Notes: generated by a model not told the origin, from the letters alone. A stretch of DNA of 64,000 nucleotides from Metridium senile (GCA_949775045.1 OX459099.1:18522741-18586740), one strand, 5' to 3'; positions 35,504 to 47,564 are shown, counted from the first letter of the stretch. Program-made: numbers and translations.

Positions 35504-38500
35504 GGTGATGATGATGCAGGTGAAGACATAATAATGATTCATCTATAATTGCAATGATGTTGCTGATTGTAGTGATAGCAATTCAATAAAGATACTTATG
35601 ATGACGATAATGACAACGAAAATTATAACAATAACGTTGATAATGGTGATGAAGCTGATGATGATTATATTGATGATAATGATGACGATTATGAGAAAAG
35701 TGCATAATGATGATAAAGTTGATGATGACAATGATCATGAAATAAAATAAACCGGCTAAGTTGATGGTGATAAAATTGATGATGACAATGATCATGAAAT
35801 AAAATAAACCGGCTAAGTTGATGATGATGAAAAAGTTGATGATGATGATGATCGGATGATGATGATCGTGATGATGATGAAAAAGTTGATGATGATAATG
35901 ATCGGATGATGATGATCGTGATGATGATGAAAAAGTTGATGATGATAATGATCGGATGATGATGATCGTGATGACGATGATAGTGATGATGATGAAAAAG
36001 TTGATGATGATAATGATCGGATGATGATGATCGTGATGATGATGAAAAAGTTGATGATGATAATGATCGGATGATGATGATCGTGATGATGATGATAGTG
36101 ATGATGATGAAAAAGTTGATGATGATAATGATCGGATGATGATGATCGTGATGATGATGAAAAAGTTGATGATGATAATGATCGGATGATAATGATCGTG
36201 ATGATGATGATCGTGATAATGATGAAAAAGTTGATAATGATAATGATCGGATGATGATGATCGTGATGATGATGAAAAAGTTGATGATGATAATGATCGG
36301 ATGATGATGATCGTGATGATGATGATAGTGATAATGATGAAAAAGTTGATGATGATAATGATCGGGTGATGATGATCGTGATGATGATGAAAAAGTTGAT
36401 GATGATAATGATCGGATGATGATGATCGTGATGATGATGAAAAAGTTGATGATGATAATGATCGGATGATGATGATCGTGATGATGATGATAGTGATAAT
36501 GATGAAAAAGTCGATAATGATAATGATCGGATGATGATGATCGTGATAATGATGAAAAAGTTGATGATGATAATGATCGGATGATGATGATCGTGATGAT
36601 GATGAAAAAGTTGATGATGATAATGATCGTGATGATGATGATAGTGATGATGATGAAAAAGTTGATGATGATAATGATCGGATGATGATGATAGTGATAA
36701 TGATGAAAAAGTTGATAATGATAATGATCGGATGATGATGATCGTAATAATGATGAAAAAGTTGATGATGATGATGATCGTGATGATGATGATCGTGATA
36801 ATGATGAAAAAGTTGATGATGATAATGATCGGATGATGATGATCGTGATGATGATGATCGTGATGATGATGAAAAAGTTGATGATGATAATGATCGGATG
36901 ATGATGATCGTGATGATGATGATCGTGATGATGATGAAAAAGTTGATGATGATAATGATCGGATGATGATGATCGTGATGATGATGATCGTGATAATGAT
37001 GAAAAAGTTGATGATGATAATGATCGGATGATGATGATCGTGATGATGATGAAAAAGTTGATGATGATAATGATCGGATGATGATGATCGTGATGATGAT
37101 GATAGTGATAATGATGAAAAAGTTGATAATGATAATGATCGGATGATGATGATCGTGATGATGATGATAGTGATAATGATGAAAAAGTTGATGATGATAA
37201 TGATCGGATGATGATGATCGTGATGATGATGATCGTGATGATGATGATAGTGATAATGATGAAAAAGTTGATGATGATAATGATCGGATGATGATGATCG
37301 TGATGATGATGATCGTGATGATGATGATCGTGATAATGATGAAAAAGTTGATGATGATAATGATCGGATGATGATGATCGTGATGATGATGAAAAAGTTG
37401 ATGATGATAATGATCGGATGATGATGATCGGATGATGATGATAGTGATAATGATGAAAAAGTTGATGATGATAATGATCGGATGATGATGATCGTGATGA
37501 TGATGATAGTGATGATGATGAAAAAGTTGATGATGATAATGATCGTGATGATGATGATAGTGATAATGATGAAAAAGTTGATAATGATAATGATCGGATG
37601 ATGATGATCGTGATGATGATGATCGTGATAATGATGAAAAAGTTGATGATGATAATGATCGGATGATGATGATCGTGATGATGATGATCGTGATGATGAT
37701 GATAGTGATAATGATGAAAAAGTTGATGATGATAATGATCGGATGATGATGATCGTGATGATGATGATCGTGATGATGATGATCGTGATAATGATGAAAA
37801 AGTTGATGATGATAATGATCGGATGATGATGATCGTGATGATGATGAAAAAGTTGATGATGATAATGATCGGATGATGATGATCGTGATGATGATGAAAA
37901 AGTTGATGATGATAATGATCGGATGATGATGATCGTGATGATGATGAAAAAGTTGATGATGAAAAAGTTGATGATGATAATGATCGGATGATGATGATCG
38001 TGATAATGATGAAAAAGTTGATGATGATAATGATCGGATGATGATGATCGTGATGATGATGAAAAAGTTGATGATGATAATGATCGGATGATGATGATAG
38101 TGATAATGATGAAAAAGTTGATAATGATAATGATCGGATGATGATGATCGTGATGATGATGAAAAAGTTGATGATGATAATGATCGGATGATGATGATCG
38201 TGATGATGATGAAAAAGTTGATGATGATGATGATCGGATGATGATGATAGTGATAATGATGAAAAAGTTGATGATGATAATGATCGGATGATGATGATCG
38301 TGATGATGATGATCGTGATGATGATGAAAAAGTTGATGATGATAATGATCGGATGATGATGATCGTGATGATGATGATCGTGATGATGATGAAAAAGTTG
38401 ATGATGATAATGATCGGATGATGATGATCGTGATGATGATGATCGTGATAATGATGAAAAAGTTGATGATGATAATGATCGGATGATGATGATCGTGATG

Positions 38501-40473
38501 ATGATGAAAAAGTTGATGATGATAATGATCGGATGATGATGATCGTGATGATGATGATAGTGATAATGATGAAAAAGTTGATAATGATAATGATCGGATG
38601 ATGATGATCGTGATGATGATGATAGTGATAATGATGAAAAAGTTGATGATGATAATGATCGGATGATGATGATCGTGATGATGATGATCGTGATGATGAT
38701 GATAGTGATAATGATGAAAAAGTTGATGATGATAATGATCGGATGATGATGATCGTGATGATGATGATCGTGATGATGATGATCGTGATAATGATGAAAA
38801 AGTTGATGATGATAATGATCGGATGATGATGATCGTGATGATGATGAAAAAGTTGATGATGATAATGATCGGATGATGATGATCGTGATGATGATGAAAA
38901 AGTTGATGATGATAATGATGGGATGATGATGATCGTGATGATGATGAAAAAGTTGATGATGATAATGATCGGATGATGATGATCGTGATGATGATGAAAA
39001 AGTTGATGATGATAATGATCGGATGATGATGATCGTGATGATGATGAAAAAGTTGATGATGATAATGATCGGATGATGATGATCGTGATAATGATGAAAA
39101 AGTTGATAATGATAATGATCGGATGATGATGATCGGATGATGATGATAGTGATAATGATGAAAAAGTTGATAATGATAATGATCGGATGATGATGATCGT
39201 GATGATGATCGTGATGATGATGAAAAAGTTGATGATGATAATGATCGGATGATGATGATCGTGATGATGATGATAGTGATAATGATGAAAAAGTTGATAA
39301 TGATAATGATCGGATGATGATGATCGTGATGATGATGAAAAAGTTGATGATGATAATGATCGGATGATGATGATCGTGATGATGATGATCGTGATGATGA
39401 TGAAAAAGTTGATGATGATAATGATCGGATGATGATGATCGGATGATGATGATAGTGATAATGATGAAAAAGTTGATGATGATAATGATCGGATGATGAT
39501 GATCGTGATGATGATGAAAAAGTTGATGATGATAATGATCGGATGATGATGATCGTGATGATGATGATAGTGATAATGATGAAAAAGTTGATGATGATAA
39601 TGATCGGATGATGATGATCGTGATGATGATGAAAAAGTTGATGATGATAATGATCGGATGATGATGATCGTGATGATGATGATAGTGATGATGATGAAAA
39701 AGTTGATGATGATAATGATCGGATGATGATGATCGTGATGATGATGAAAAAGTTGATGATGATAATGGAGAGACCGGATAATGATATAAAGGACACTGAT
39801 AATGTTGGAGCACGATTATTCTAGATGGACTAATATACAATATTTGATATTTACTATTGCAACCATAATACAATGATGATGATGATTATTTGCTTGCATG
39901 GTTTAGGATCAGACGCGTTTACAGCGCATGCGTGCTGCAGTAAACGCTCTTCGTCTTATTGGCAACATGGAGGACTGCCGTTACATACGAAACGTCCATA
40001 CGCCTCAACAAGTACATCAAACAAACAATGAAACAACCTTAGGAACAGAGGCCTCAAGTGCTATTCAGCTACCAAGTATTGACCCAAGCAATCAAAACCT
40101 CTCCAAACAGAATGCACGAGACGAAACTGAAATCAACGAAAAAAACTCAGTTGATGAGAACTCACTGACTGAGCCTGCATTTTTAATTGGCGACAAAGAA
40201 ATGACGTCACAGTTACGTAATAATGTAGATGAACCAATCAAGAACCTGGACGAATCGCTCAATTCGAGTAGTTCAACATTAGCTGAGATGTTTGAAGAAA
40301 TAAAGCATACACGTTACCTAAGGATGCCGGGAACGTCTCGTCATGATGATAAAGAGAGCGATGAAGACGAAGAGATAGATTTTTGTATGATGTCTCATGG
40401 TTATAACACACCATTAATCATTGTCGGTCATACAAAGGCTGTTATGATGGAAGGAGGAACTATTGATAGTTAA
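32709..40473 (+). CDS. CRYLR-family protein 2 (unknown function, two coding exons, 685 aa)
   Basis: Coding exons 32709-34199 and 39907-40473, joined GAC|gtaagt ... gtttag|GAT in phase 0 across a 5.7-kb intron filled by GAT repeats. A strong polypyrimidine acceptor ending TTTTTTGTAG just before the ATG suggests an upstream 5'UTR exon that I could not place. The 685-residue protein is Lys/Ser-rich. The N-terminal KAFDHKKTQFLRHRLRNK resembles the K-Q-F patch of the gene at 27711. Three internal units of about 50 residues share the pattern TANC-C-E-K-P-IE-HC (about 255-365). RSSSTPDLSD closes exon 1. Exon 2 encodes NMEDCRYIRN (Cys521), IKHTRYLRMPG and a terminal GHTK (671-674). No catalytic domain is recognised. 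Confidence 0.72.
34379..34614. mobile_element. 236-bp pogo/mariner-like MITE in the big intron
   Basis: Ends CAGTAAAACCC ... GGGGTTTTGCTG are flanked by TA on both sides. Subterminal AAGAACCT and AGGTTCTT are inverted. It is the same family as elements at 57459-58890 and 63033-63529. Confidence 0.7.
35028..35530. repeat. (GAT)n microsatellite with GACGGT interruptions
   Basis: About 500 bp of GAT triplets with periodic GACGGT variants, inside the intron of the gene starting at 32709. Frames in all readings are homopolymeric artefacts (Asp, Met, Ile, Ser). Confidence 0.95.
35810..39768. repeat. Higher-order satellite of about 4 kb, 50-bp unit with 15-bp modules
   Basis: The core unit contains GATGATGATGAAAAAGTTGA, then TGATAATGATCGGATGATG, with a period of 50 bp. 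Units are extended by optional 15-bp modules (GATCGTGATGATGAT and GATAGTGATAATGAT types). This gives higher-order blocks, for example the near-identical stretches 36780-37130 and 38220-38580. It lies wholly in the intron between 34199 and 39907. The complement strand lacks stop codons, producing very long spurious frames. Confidence 0.95.
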
Positions 40474-40492
40474 TGTCATGAAGACATATGAC

Positions 40493-40564
40493 GCAACCTC
40501 GTTCCCAAGACCTTCGCTTTTCCCGCCTCGTCCAAATACGAAGGAAAGGTCCTGGGACGAGGTT
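40493..40564. repeat. Hairpin just after gene 32709-40473
   Basis: AACCTCGTTCCCAAGACCTT pairs with AAGGTCCTGGGACGAGGTT across a short loop. It starts 19 bp after the stop codon, so it lies in the 3'UTR if the transcript extends that far. Confidence 0.65.
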
Positions 40565-40587
40565 TCACTTGATGAGAACAAATGGGA

Positions 40588-40726
40588 GAGCCTACATAGC
40601 ACTCAGTTGATGTAATGTATGCACAAAATCTATTGTATTCTATTGTCGTTCTATCTATTGTATTACGTGTGATGCATTGTATTTTTATGAATGCATTACA
40701 TCAACTGCTTGCTACGTAGGCTCTCC
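40588..40726. repeat. Inverted repeat of 139 bp
   Basis: GGAGAGCCTACATAGCA and CAGTTGATGTAATG are matched at the right by CATTACATCAACTG and TACGTAGGCTCTCC. Short foldback. Confidence 0.65.
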
Positions 40727-40750
40727 GGAGAACAAATACACATTACCAGG

Positions 40751-40795
40751 GGTTGGGGGGGTGGGGGGGGGGGGGGGGTGGGGGGGGGGGGGTTT
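40751..40795. repeat. G-rich tract
   Basis: G runs interrupted by single T, followed by TTTTGGAGG. It could form G-quadruplexes; it is not coding. Degenerate CTTATG repeats follow near 40866-40960. Confidence 0.8.
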
Positions 40796-41295
40796 TGGAG
40801 GTGCTCTTACCCCCCTTTGTTATAAGCATAAGCTAAACACAAGAAAACGAACATGTTTGTTTTTCTTATGCTTATGCTTATGTCTGCTTATGTCAAGTGA
40901 AAATATTAGAAACTATCTTTTTCTTGTGCTTATGCTTGTGCTTGTGCTTATGCCTAGTGAAAACCAGCCTTTAATAGATGATTGAATGATAGGACGATAT
41001 GATCTTTATTTACGCGGCAATTTGTACAACCTAAGCGGCAATATACATGTATTAAAAATTGATAAATTACAAATCTTAATAACAAAGGAAAGTCGTGAAG
41101 CATCCTGGTACTAATATGACGTCGTCTTGATGATGTCAATTATTATGACAAAAGTGAAGTGAAAAAAAAATTACTAATATGAGATTGCAAGATTTATGAT
41201 GGTATTTAATGGTATTTAAAAGTATGTGTATAACATGGTAGTAAAAATTAATATATAAGTTATAATTTTCGAGTCGAAAGCTATGGTTTTAGCTA

Positions 41296-41515
41296 GCCTC
41301 TTCCGCAGGCAATTTCTCGCATTTTAACGCTTCTTTGCTTTTTGGGGTTCCTGTGGGACTGCCGAGAAAAGACTTGGGACGAATTGAGGAGATTTTTTTA
41401 TTTTTTCCTCCAGCTTTTCGTCCCTAGTCCTAATCTTCTTTTTTCTTGACAAAGGAAGCCCAATAAAGAAAGGAAGTCAAAATTCCGGTTGGGTTGCCTG
41501 CGGAGAAGGCTAGGT
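41296..41515. mobile_element. MITE-like inverted repeat with AGCCT...CCGCAGGCAA ends
   Basis: TAGCCTCTTCCGCAGGCAA at the left pairs with TTGCCTGCGGAGAAGGCTA at the right. The interior of about 180 bp has further weak self-complementarity. A shorter TAGCCTGC palindrome lies at about 41622-41695. Confidence 0.6.
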
Positions 41516-41857
41516 TTTAGTGTTTCGTATCTCTTCGTGATAAAAATCAGCGATTTGGTATCTGTTCGGGTATTAAAATTAAATATTAGAATACCGACAT
41601 TGCTCGCACTTGTCTTTTCTCTAGCCTGCATAGCTGGCTCTAGGGGGTTTGGGAAGGGAAGGGGAATCCCCTCCCGGGCCGCTACGCAGGCTATCTTTTC
41701 TCACACCTAGTCGAGGAATGCTTCACATTGCTTATGCTTATGCCTATGTCGCTAGTTTGAACCAGGTTAAGAGGGTTGATTTTGAAAATTCCCGACGACT
41801 GGAGCATACCCTTGCATGCAGCGACTGCTGGACAATGTACTGACAGAAGCACTCCAT

Positions 41858-42076
41858 CTGATGATGATGATGATGATGATGACGATGATGATGACGATGA
41901 TGATGATGACAGATGCTGATATCAGATGGTGATGATGATGGTGTTGACTGATTATTATGATGATGATGATGTTGATGACAGATGATGATATCAGATTGTG
42001 ATGGTGATGATGATGATGTTGATGGATGATGATATCAGATGGTGATGATGACGGATGATGATGATGATGATAACAG
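41858..42076. repeat. (GAT)n microsatellite with ATCAGATGGTGATGATG motifs
   Basis: Imperfect GAT/GAC triplets with three copies of a unit of about 50 bp containing GATATCAGAT. It lies just beyond the 3' end of the minus-strand gene at 42149. Confidence 0.85.
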
Positions 42077-42148
42077 TTTATGACAAAACGACTAAACTGT
42101 CCCCGTGCATCCGAAGTATAAGGTACCGACCTTCATTAGTTCATTAAT

Positions 42149-43138
42149 TCATAAAAACGTTTTTGTATGCCCTATCACCAGCAATTTTGGTTTGACTTCT
42201 GCAGGTAGCTTTTCTTCGCTGTCAAGTTTCTCCTCGCTATCCCTCAGATACCGACAAAACTTGATCTTGTTTAAATCGTCTGCAAGTGATTGTCCAATGT
42301 GGCTGTCAGATGATTGTCGCTGATTAGCAGCGCTTCCTACCCTTAGCCTTCCCTTCTTGTTTGGTAACTGTGTTCCTGGCATGTTGGAACGAGGCTGTTT
42401 TCTAGCAAATACAGGCGACGATGGAGTCGATCTAGATGTTTCAGTAAGCGTTGTAGCATTTAGTGATTGAAAAGATGGCGAGGAAGGTCGTTTGATGAAG
42501 CAGGTATTCTCGGTCAGTTTTCCTATGGATGTCCTTCTACCAAACCCTGTCGCTGCGGCGTTTAATGTATTTCCAGTCATAGAATCTTTCTTGAGGAAGT
42601 TAGCAACATCTTTAGAAATATCACTAGCAGATCTGGATCGGGCTCGCATTGGGATACCTGTGGTAAGCTGGCCATTGCCTGTGGGGGGTATCGATGGTAG
42701 TTTTATTTGTCTCTCTTCTGAACTAGGCCCGTCAAAATCTGATATCTCGATGGATGGTGAATACGCCAAGGCTGAAAGTGATCTTGGGCGGGACTGCAGC
42801 TCTGTGATACTCTGAAAACTCGTCGACTCTGATTTATTTCTAAACGATGATCCAGGGACTGGCGACCTTGTCAAAGCGCTGCGGGATTCTATCTTCGGGT
42901 TTCGAGGCGAAGTAACTGGCGCGGGACCATTACGGGATTCTGAATCTGCGTTGGACAATTTCAACCGCTCCTGCCGTTTCTGATAAAATGCTTGCTTGTT
43001 TTTGAGAGACGCGATTTCTTTGTTGCTGACGCATTGAAGTGATTTAATGGATGTCTTCATGTTATTCTCGGCGATAGTGTTACGCACCATGGCATCTTTC
43101 ATTGTAAAGGTAACTTTACCTTCCTTCAATGTGTTCAT
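42149..43138 (-). CDS. CRYLR-family protein 3 (unknown function, 329 aa)
   Basis: A single coding exon on the minus strand, 329 residues. A TTTATTTGCAG acceptor five bases before the ATG suggests a 5'UTR intron. The protein is basic and Ser/Pro-rich. The N-terminus has a charged helix with LKNKQAFYQKRQERLKL, comparable with the K-Q-F patch of the other two genes. The middle is disordered, with many S-P and R-S motifs (RPRSLSALAYSPSIEISD, RARSRSASDI). The C-terminus has IKFCRYLRDSEE (Cys295-Arg299) and ends LLVIGHTKTFL. The terminal GHTK is shared with the gene ending at 40473 (IIVGHTKAV), the best evidence for common descent. Its orientation is opposite to the other two members. Function unknown. 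Confidence 0.72.
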   Translation of the reverse strand: MNTLKEGKVTFTMKDAMVRNTIAENNMKTSIKSLQCVSNKEIASLKNKQAFYQKRQERLKLSNADSESRNGPAPVTSPRNPKIESRSALTRSPVPGSSFRNKSESTSFQSITELQSRPRSLSALAYSPSIEISDFDGPSSEERQIKLPSIPPTGNGQLTTGIPMRARSRSASDISKDVANFLKKDSMTGNTLNAAATGFGRRTSIGKLTENTCFIKRPSSPSFQSLNATTLTETSRSTPSSPVFARKQPRSNMPGTQLPNKKGRLRVGSAANQRQSSDSHIGQSLADDLNKIKFCRYLRDSEEKLDSEEKLPAEVKPKLLVIGHTKTFL

Positions 43139-44104
43139 CTTGACTGCAAATAAACTATCTCTCTTGTTTTATCTCGGTTGTCTCGGCTATTGAATTGTAG
43201 TTGTTTTGTGGAAATGGTTAGCTTGTTATTATTGCACCAGATATAGTTTAAATAGGTCTCTCAATAATTTACTTAGCTTGAAACTTAGGTAACGTTCCAC
43301 AGTGCTTCCAGTATCAGGAGTTAGCTTTGAGCGGTTCTTCAAATTCGTAGCCCAAGTATATTTTACGTAAGAAGTTTGTTCCTTGGAAATACAGCTTACA
43401 GTTCTACTTAATTGTTTACAACAAAACTTCCAACAAAGTTTTAACTTCACATGGAAAACAGTTTGTAACTTAGCAGCCGAAAACTGGTAAAACAAAATTC
43501 TGTGAGTGATACTACTTTAACTCGTTGACAAATCTTCCAATTGCAAATAATCGAATTATGTCATTGACTCTCAATACTTTCACAGTTTACATCTGAAAAT
43601 ACTGATTCATATGCAAATATAGAGGTATTTGTAATCATTGTATTATTGTCTTTGGTGTCTTTACATTCACTGGTTATATTACTTACGATATTTACACTCT
43701 ACAAAGAGAACAACAAAGAACACATATCATAAACAAAGGCAATTGTTCCTTAGTGGGCTGGTAGTGCCATTAATGGACTAAATGGACCAAAGCAGTCAAA
43801 CGACTACGCATGCGTGGCAACATTTTTCACAGCGGTAAATTTGCCTTTGTAAACATTGGAAATTTTGAAATACAGTGTTATGAGTCAGTTCATAAGAACT
43901 GAAATTCTCTGAATATATAAGCTTGAATTTTCGTGTACATGACCTTTGTTATATTGTGAAGCTACCATTCTTTTACACTAGCTTTTGTATTTTTGTTTAC
44001 ATTTTGAGAAACATTGTGTGTTGTACTTAATTAACAGAAAAAAAGACAAATCACATTTGTTTAACGTCTCAATGTATTTAGCCAAACACAAGTGCCCTAT
44101 ACTA
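43139..44104. other. Upstream region of the minus-strand gene, no further gene seen
   Basis: It probably contains the 5'UTR and promoter of the 42149-43138 gene, not pinned down. Near 43797-43930 a stretch with ACGACTACGCATGCGTGG resembles the right terminus of the element at 61092-61416. Confidence 0.4.
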
Positions 44105-44345
44105 ATTGTGGAGACTCACACTCACTACCTCTACGTTAAATATTTTATCACACAACTCAGCTCAAATGTTCATTTTAGCGGAGGGAGGAAAAGCGGATTA
44201 CCCGGAGAAAAACCTAGCTTGTGGCATAGGAGTTAAGAACACATCAAACAAACTCGATTCACATATCATTCATGCCCGAGCGGGTACTCGAACCTGGATC
44301 ACAGCGGTGAGAGGTGCGCGGTAAACCACTATGCCAACCATGACA
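44105..44345 (-). mobile_element. tRNA-derived SINE
   Basis: Read on the minus strand, the 5' part is tRNA-like: A box TGGCATAGTGGTTTACCGC (44333-44315) and B box GGTTCGAGTACC (about 44293-44282), at normal spacing. About 175 bp of unrelated tail follow (CGGGTAATCCGCTTTTCCTC). It lacks a tRNA 3' end, so it is a SINE and not a gene. Confidence 0.78.
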
Positions 44346-44824
44346 AGTTTTTGTTGTCGTTATTATCATTGTATTACTACATTTACTTGTTCATCTAAAC
44401 GACGTAAAAATGGCGTCTCTCTACAGCCGAACTGAAACTTTTCTGGCAAGGAAATATGAGCACACAAGCTTTTCCTTGTCAAATAATTTTTTAAATTAAG
44501 CGAATTGTTTTACGTAGAACTCGATGGTAAATTAAAAAATCGTTTTCATTACTTTTAAAATGATTTCGGATATATTGACTATCTTCAAAGCTCCATGATG
44601 TGAACAGCGGTGTAAATTGAATTGAATTGTTAATTATTTAAAAATTGACCAATTCTTATGCGATAATTATAATTGCTGTAAACCTGGCTTGTTAGTTTTT
44701 TGTGACGAATAAAAATTGTCAAATATACCAAACATTTCGCATAAATTTCGCAATATTATATATTTCCACTGCCAACGCTAGCGTTTCTGGCATTCCAAGC
44801 ACATGTAAAAAAATTACATCTATT

Positions 44825-45990
44825 TTATAGTGCATTTGACTCTGTGGGCAGTCTCAGCTCCGTTGGTCATTATCGATCGATCTTTAATTGATTTATTGAA
44901 AGCCCTTCAGTGCAAGTGAGAATTCTTTTGTTAAATCGATGGTGTTTCGTCCAACGAGGTAGATGTTTTGTCTGGAGTGCCGCAAGGCTCTGTGATTGGT
45001 CCGTGCCTCTTCCTGCTTTATATAAATGATCTCCCTAAGAACATACTGTCAAAGATAAGATTATTTGCAGATGACACTATTGCCTACCTAACTATAAAAG
45101 CTGACCTAGATACCGATGTTCTCCAAAGTGACCTTAACAAACTTGCTGAATGGGCGAAATTATGGGATATGGAATTTAATGCGGAAAAATGTGAAGTCAT
45201 TCATGTTGGTCGAAAGCGACAACCTAACACGCAAGACTACATCTTACATGGCCATACCTTACGTACCGTAGATAGCTCAAAGTACCTAGGTGTTACTATC
45301 TCTTCAAACCTAAGTTGGAATACTCATATCAACAACATCACCAAAAAGGCAAACAATTCTCTCGCCTTTCTTAGACGCAACCTACAAGTCAACTCAAAAC
45401 AGATAAAGACCCAAGCTTATTTTGGCCTAGTAAGACCATTACTTGAGTACTCGTCCACAGTCTGGGATCCCTACACAAAGGCTAATATATATAACATCGA
45501 AATGGTACAACGACGCGCAGCACGCTACGTGTGTAGAGACTACCGCAGAACATCTAGTGTTACAGATATGCTACAACGACTTGGATGGAAATCTCTCGAT
45601 CACAGAAGAAAGATTCTTCGACTTGTCATGATGTATAAACTACTCAAGGGCTTTATTACGAATGATGGTTTTCCTACACTGGTAACAATGCAGCGAAGAA
45701 GCAGACACACGAATACTCTAGCTTTAAAAATACCACCTTCGAGAACAGACTATCACCGATTTTCTTATTTTCCTAAAACTATAAGAGAATGGAACACTTT
45801 ACCAGAGGACATTGTTCAAAAAACCAGCATAAATGCATTCAAGAAAGCTATAGAGAACACAATTTGACATTTTATTTTATTTTATTTTATTTATTTATTT
45901 ATTTTTTTTATTTATTTTTTTTTATTTATTTTAAAGACCCCCCGTAAGGATTTTCTGACAGAAAGAGACGGGGCAATCTGGAAGAAGAAG
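44825..45990 (+). mobile_element. 5'-truncated LINE (Jockey/CR1-like), RT C-terminal half
   Basis: The continuous frame 44968-45867 encodes SGVPQGSVIGPCLFLLYIND, the catalytic FADD, SKYLGVTISSNLSWNTHI and the RRAARYVCRDYRR tail typical of Jockey/CR1-group LINEs. About 140 bp upstream still show motif A traces (SAFDSV near 44830) in a shifted frame. After the stop comes a T-rich (TTTTA)n stretch and a GACCCCCCGTAAGGATTTTC 3' region. No endonuclease is present. A dead insertion copy. Confidence 0.85.
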
Positions 45991-46589
45991 ATGAAATCAT
46001 CTGGTCTTTTTTTAATTGTGTATTAAAAGTTCAAAGTTGTCTTGCAGGAATACGTTTTATCACTTCATTTTTTATACGATATATATATAATATGTAAACT
46101 TATTAATAGTTTGTTCTTTCAGTTATGTTTTGATTTACATAGTCCGAATTTGTGGATGTATTTAGTGGGAAGTTTACGTCATTTTTAGTATTAAACCCGT
46201 TTTGCAATCATGTTTAAAATAGCCTTAAGGTCATCGACAAACTCATTATTAAATTGGTAACACGTTTAAGTTTATTAGTTGGTTTCCTGGTAACGAAATG
46301 TCAACATTTGTTCAATTAACAATTAACAATTGATTGATTTTCGCAAGCAAATGCATAAAGCTGAACGAACTTTGATGACTTTCAGTATAGCGGCAATCGT
46401 GTATTCATCTCTCTTTAGTTGGTGAGTAGTTTACTTTTCCTGTAATGTCTCCTAAAGGCTTTTTCTTCTTCTTCTTCTTTTTCTTCTTCTTCTTCGTCTC
46501 TCATCTTTTATCTCATCCTCTCATCCTTTGTTCATTTTCTATTCACTACCAGGCTAAACACCATATAGGCTAGCTTGCTCATCACTATA

Positions 46590-46940
46590 GGGTTCACCAG
46601 TAGCTCAGTGGCTAGAGCGACTGATCAGTAATCAGAAAACTAAACACCCTATAGGCCTTGCTCACCACTAGTGTTCACTATAGTAGCTCAGTGGTTAGAG
46701 CGACTGATTAGTAATATGATGGCTAAACACCAGATAGTCCTTGCTCACCAGTAGGGTTCGCTAGTAGCTCAGTGGTTAGAGAGTCTGATCACTAAACACC
46801 AGATAGTCCTTGCTCACCACTAGGGTTCACCAGTAGCTCAGTGGTTAGAGAGTCTGATCACTAAACACCAGATAGTCCTTGCTCACCACTAGGGTTCACC
46901 AGTAGCTCAGTGGTTAGAGCGACTGATTAGTAATCATGAA
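46590..46940 (+). repeat. Tandem array of tRNA 5'-half-like units
   Basis: Five copies of TAGCTCAGTGG-YTAGAG start near 46601, 46684, 46765, 46834 and 46903 (spacing 83, 81, 69, 69 bp). They are separated by CTAAACACCAGATAGTCC and TTGCTCACCA linkers. The A box is kept but no B box is seen, so these are not functional tRNAs. A sixth unit lies at 47559, beyond the 47244-47557 palindrome. Confidence 0.8.
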
Positions 46941-46944
46941 GAAA

Positions 46945-47080
46945 TAGAAAACGCGTGCTGTGTGCAGTTATAATGCACGCGAGGTTGTTTAGAGAAGCAC
47001 AACACTTCTCAAGTGTTCTGACAATCCCCAAGTGCTTTATAACTGCATACAGCACAGAAAGCAAGTTTTCTATTTCTTTT
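46945..47080. repeat. Inverted repeat with GAAATAGAAAAC arms
   Basis: GAAATAGAAAACGCGTGCTG, followed by TGCAGTTATAATGCAC, is mirrored by GTGCTTTATAACTGCA and TTTTCTATTTC. A partial third arm (ACGCGTGCTGTGTGCTCTCA) lies at 47110-47130. Confidence 0.65.
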
Positions 47081-47243
47081 ATAAAATACAAATTGATCAA
47101 CATGCAAATACGCGTGCTGTGTGCTCTCATAAAGCACGTGTCTCAACCAATCGAAATATGTGTTTTCAAATAGTTATTTTATAAGGATAAGTTAACCTTA
47201 ACACCATTGCTCACCACTAGTGTCACGGTTCGCCAATATAGCT

Positions 47244-47557
47244 CACAGGGAGCCCAAGCTCATCACTTGTGATCTTTTACAGTAAATGTATGGAGTCGAG
47301 AAATATCCTTTCGCTGTGCCTCAAATATGCAATAATAAAAACTTTTTTTTACGTAGATAGTTGTGTATAACTGTTTTCTAGTCAAAATCGCTCTAATTGA
47401 GCTAAAACTCGGTCACAGACTAGAAAACAGTTATACACAACTATCTACGTAAAAAAAAGTTTTTATTATTGCATATTTGAGGCACAGCGAAAGGATATTT
47501 CTCGACTCCATACATTTACTGTAAAAGATCACAAGTGATGAGCTTGGGCTCCCTGTG
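47244..47557. mobile_element. 314-bp near-perfect palindromic element
   Basis: Ends CACAGGGAGCCCAAGCTCAT, inverted at the right; arms of about 135 bp and a loop of about 40 bp (GCTCTAATTGAGC inside). Flanked by TATAGCT (47237-47243 and 47558-47564). The target is itself one of the tRNA-half units. A related, incomplete copy lies at about 59878-60064. Confidence 0.82.
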
Positions 47558-47564
47558 TATAGCT

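Noticed and set aside
34965..35548. Poly-Met, poly-Asp, poly-Ile and poly-Ser frames
   Set aside because: All frames of one GAT microsatellite.
35689..39873. Very long minus-strand frames (about 1,394 and 1,327 codons) rich in Ile, Ser and His
   Set aside because: They are readings of the 50-bp GAT satellite; the complement has no stop codon in any frame. No start context, splice sites or complexity support a protein.
44968..45867. A host gene encoding reverse transcriptase
   Set aside because: Truncated LINE with RT motifs, no endonuclease, a T-rich tail and a degraded upstream part.
46590..46940. Functional tRNA gene cluster
   Set aside because: Only A-box halves are present; no B box, acceptor stem pairing or terminator found.
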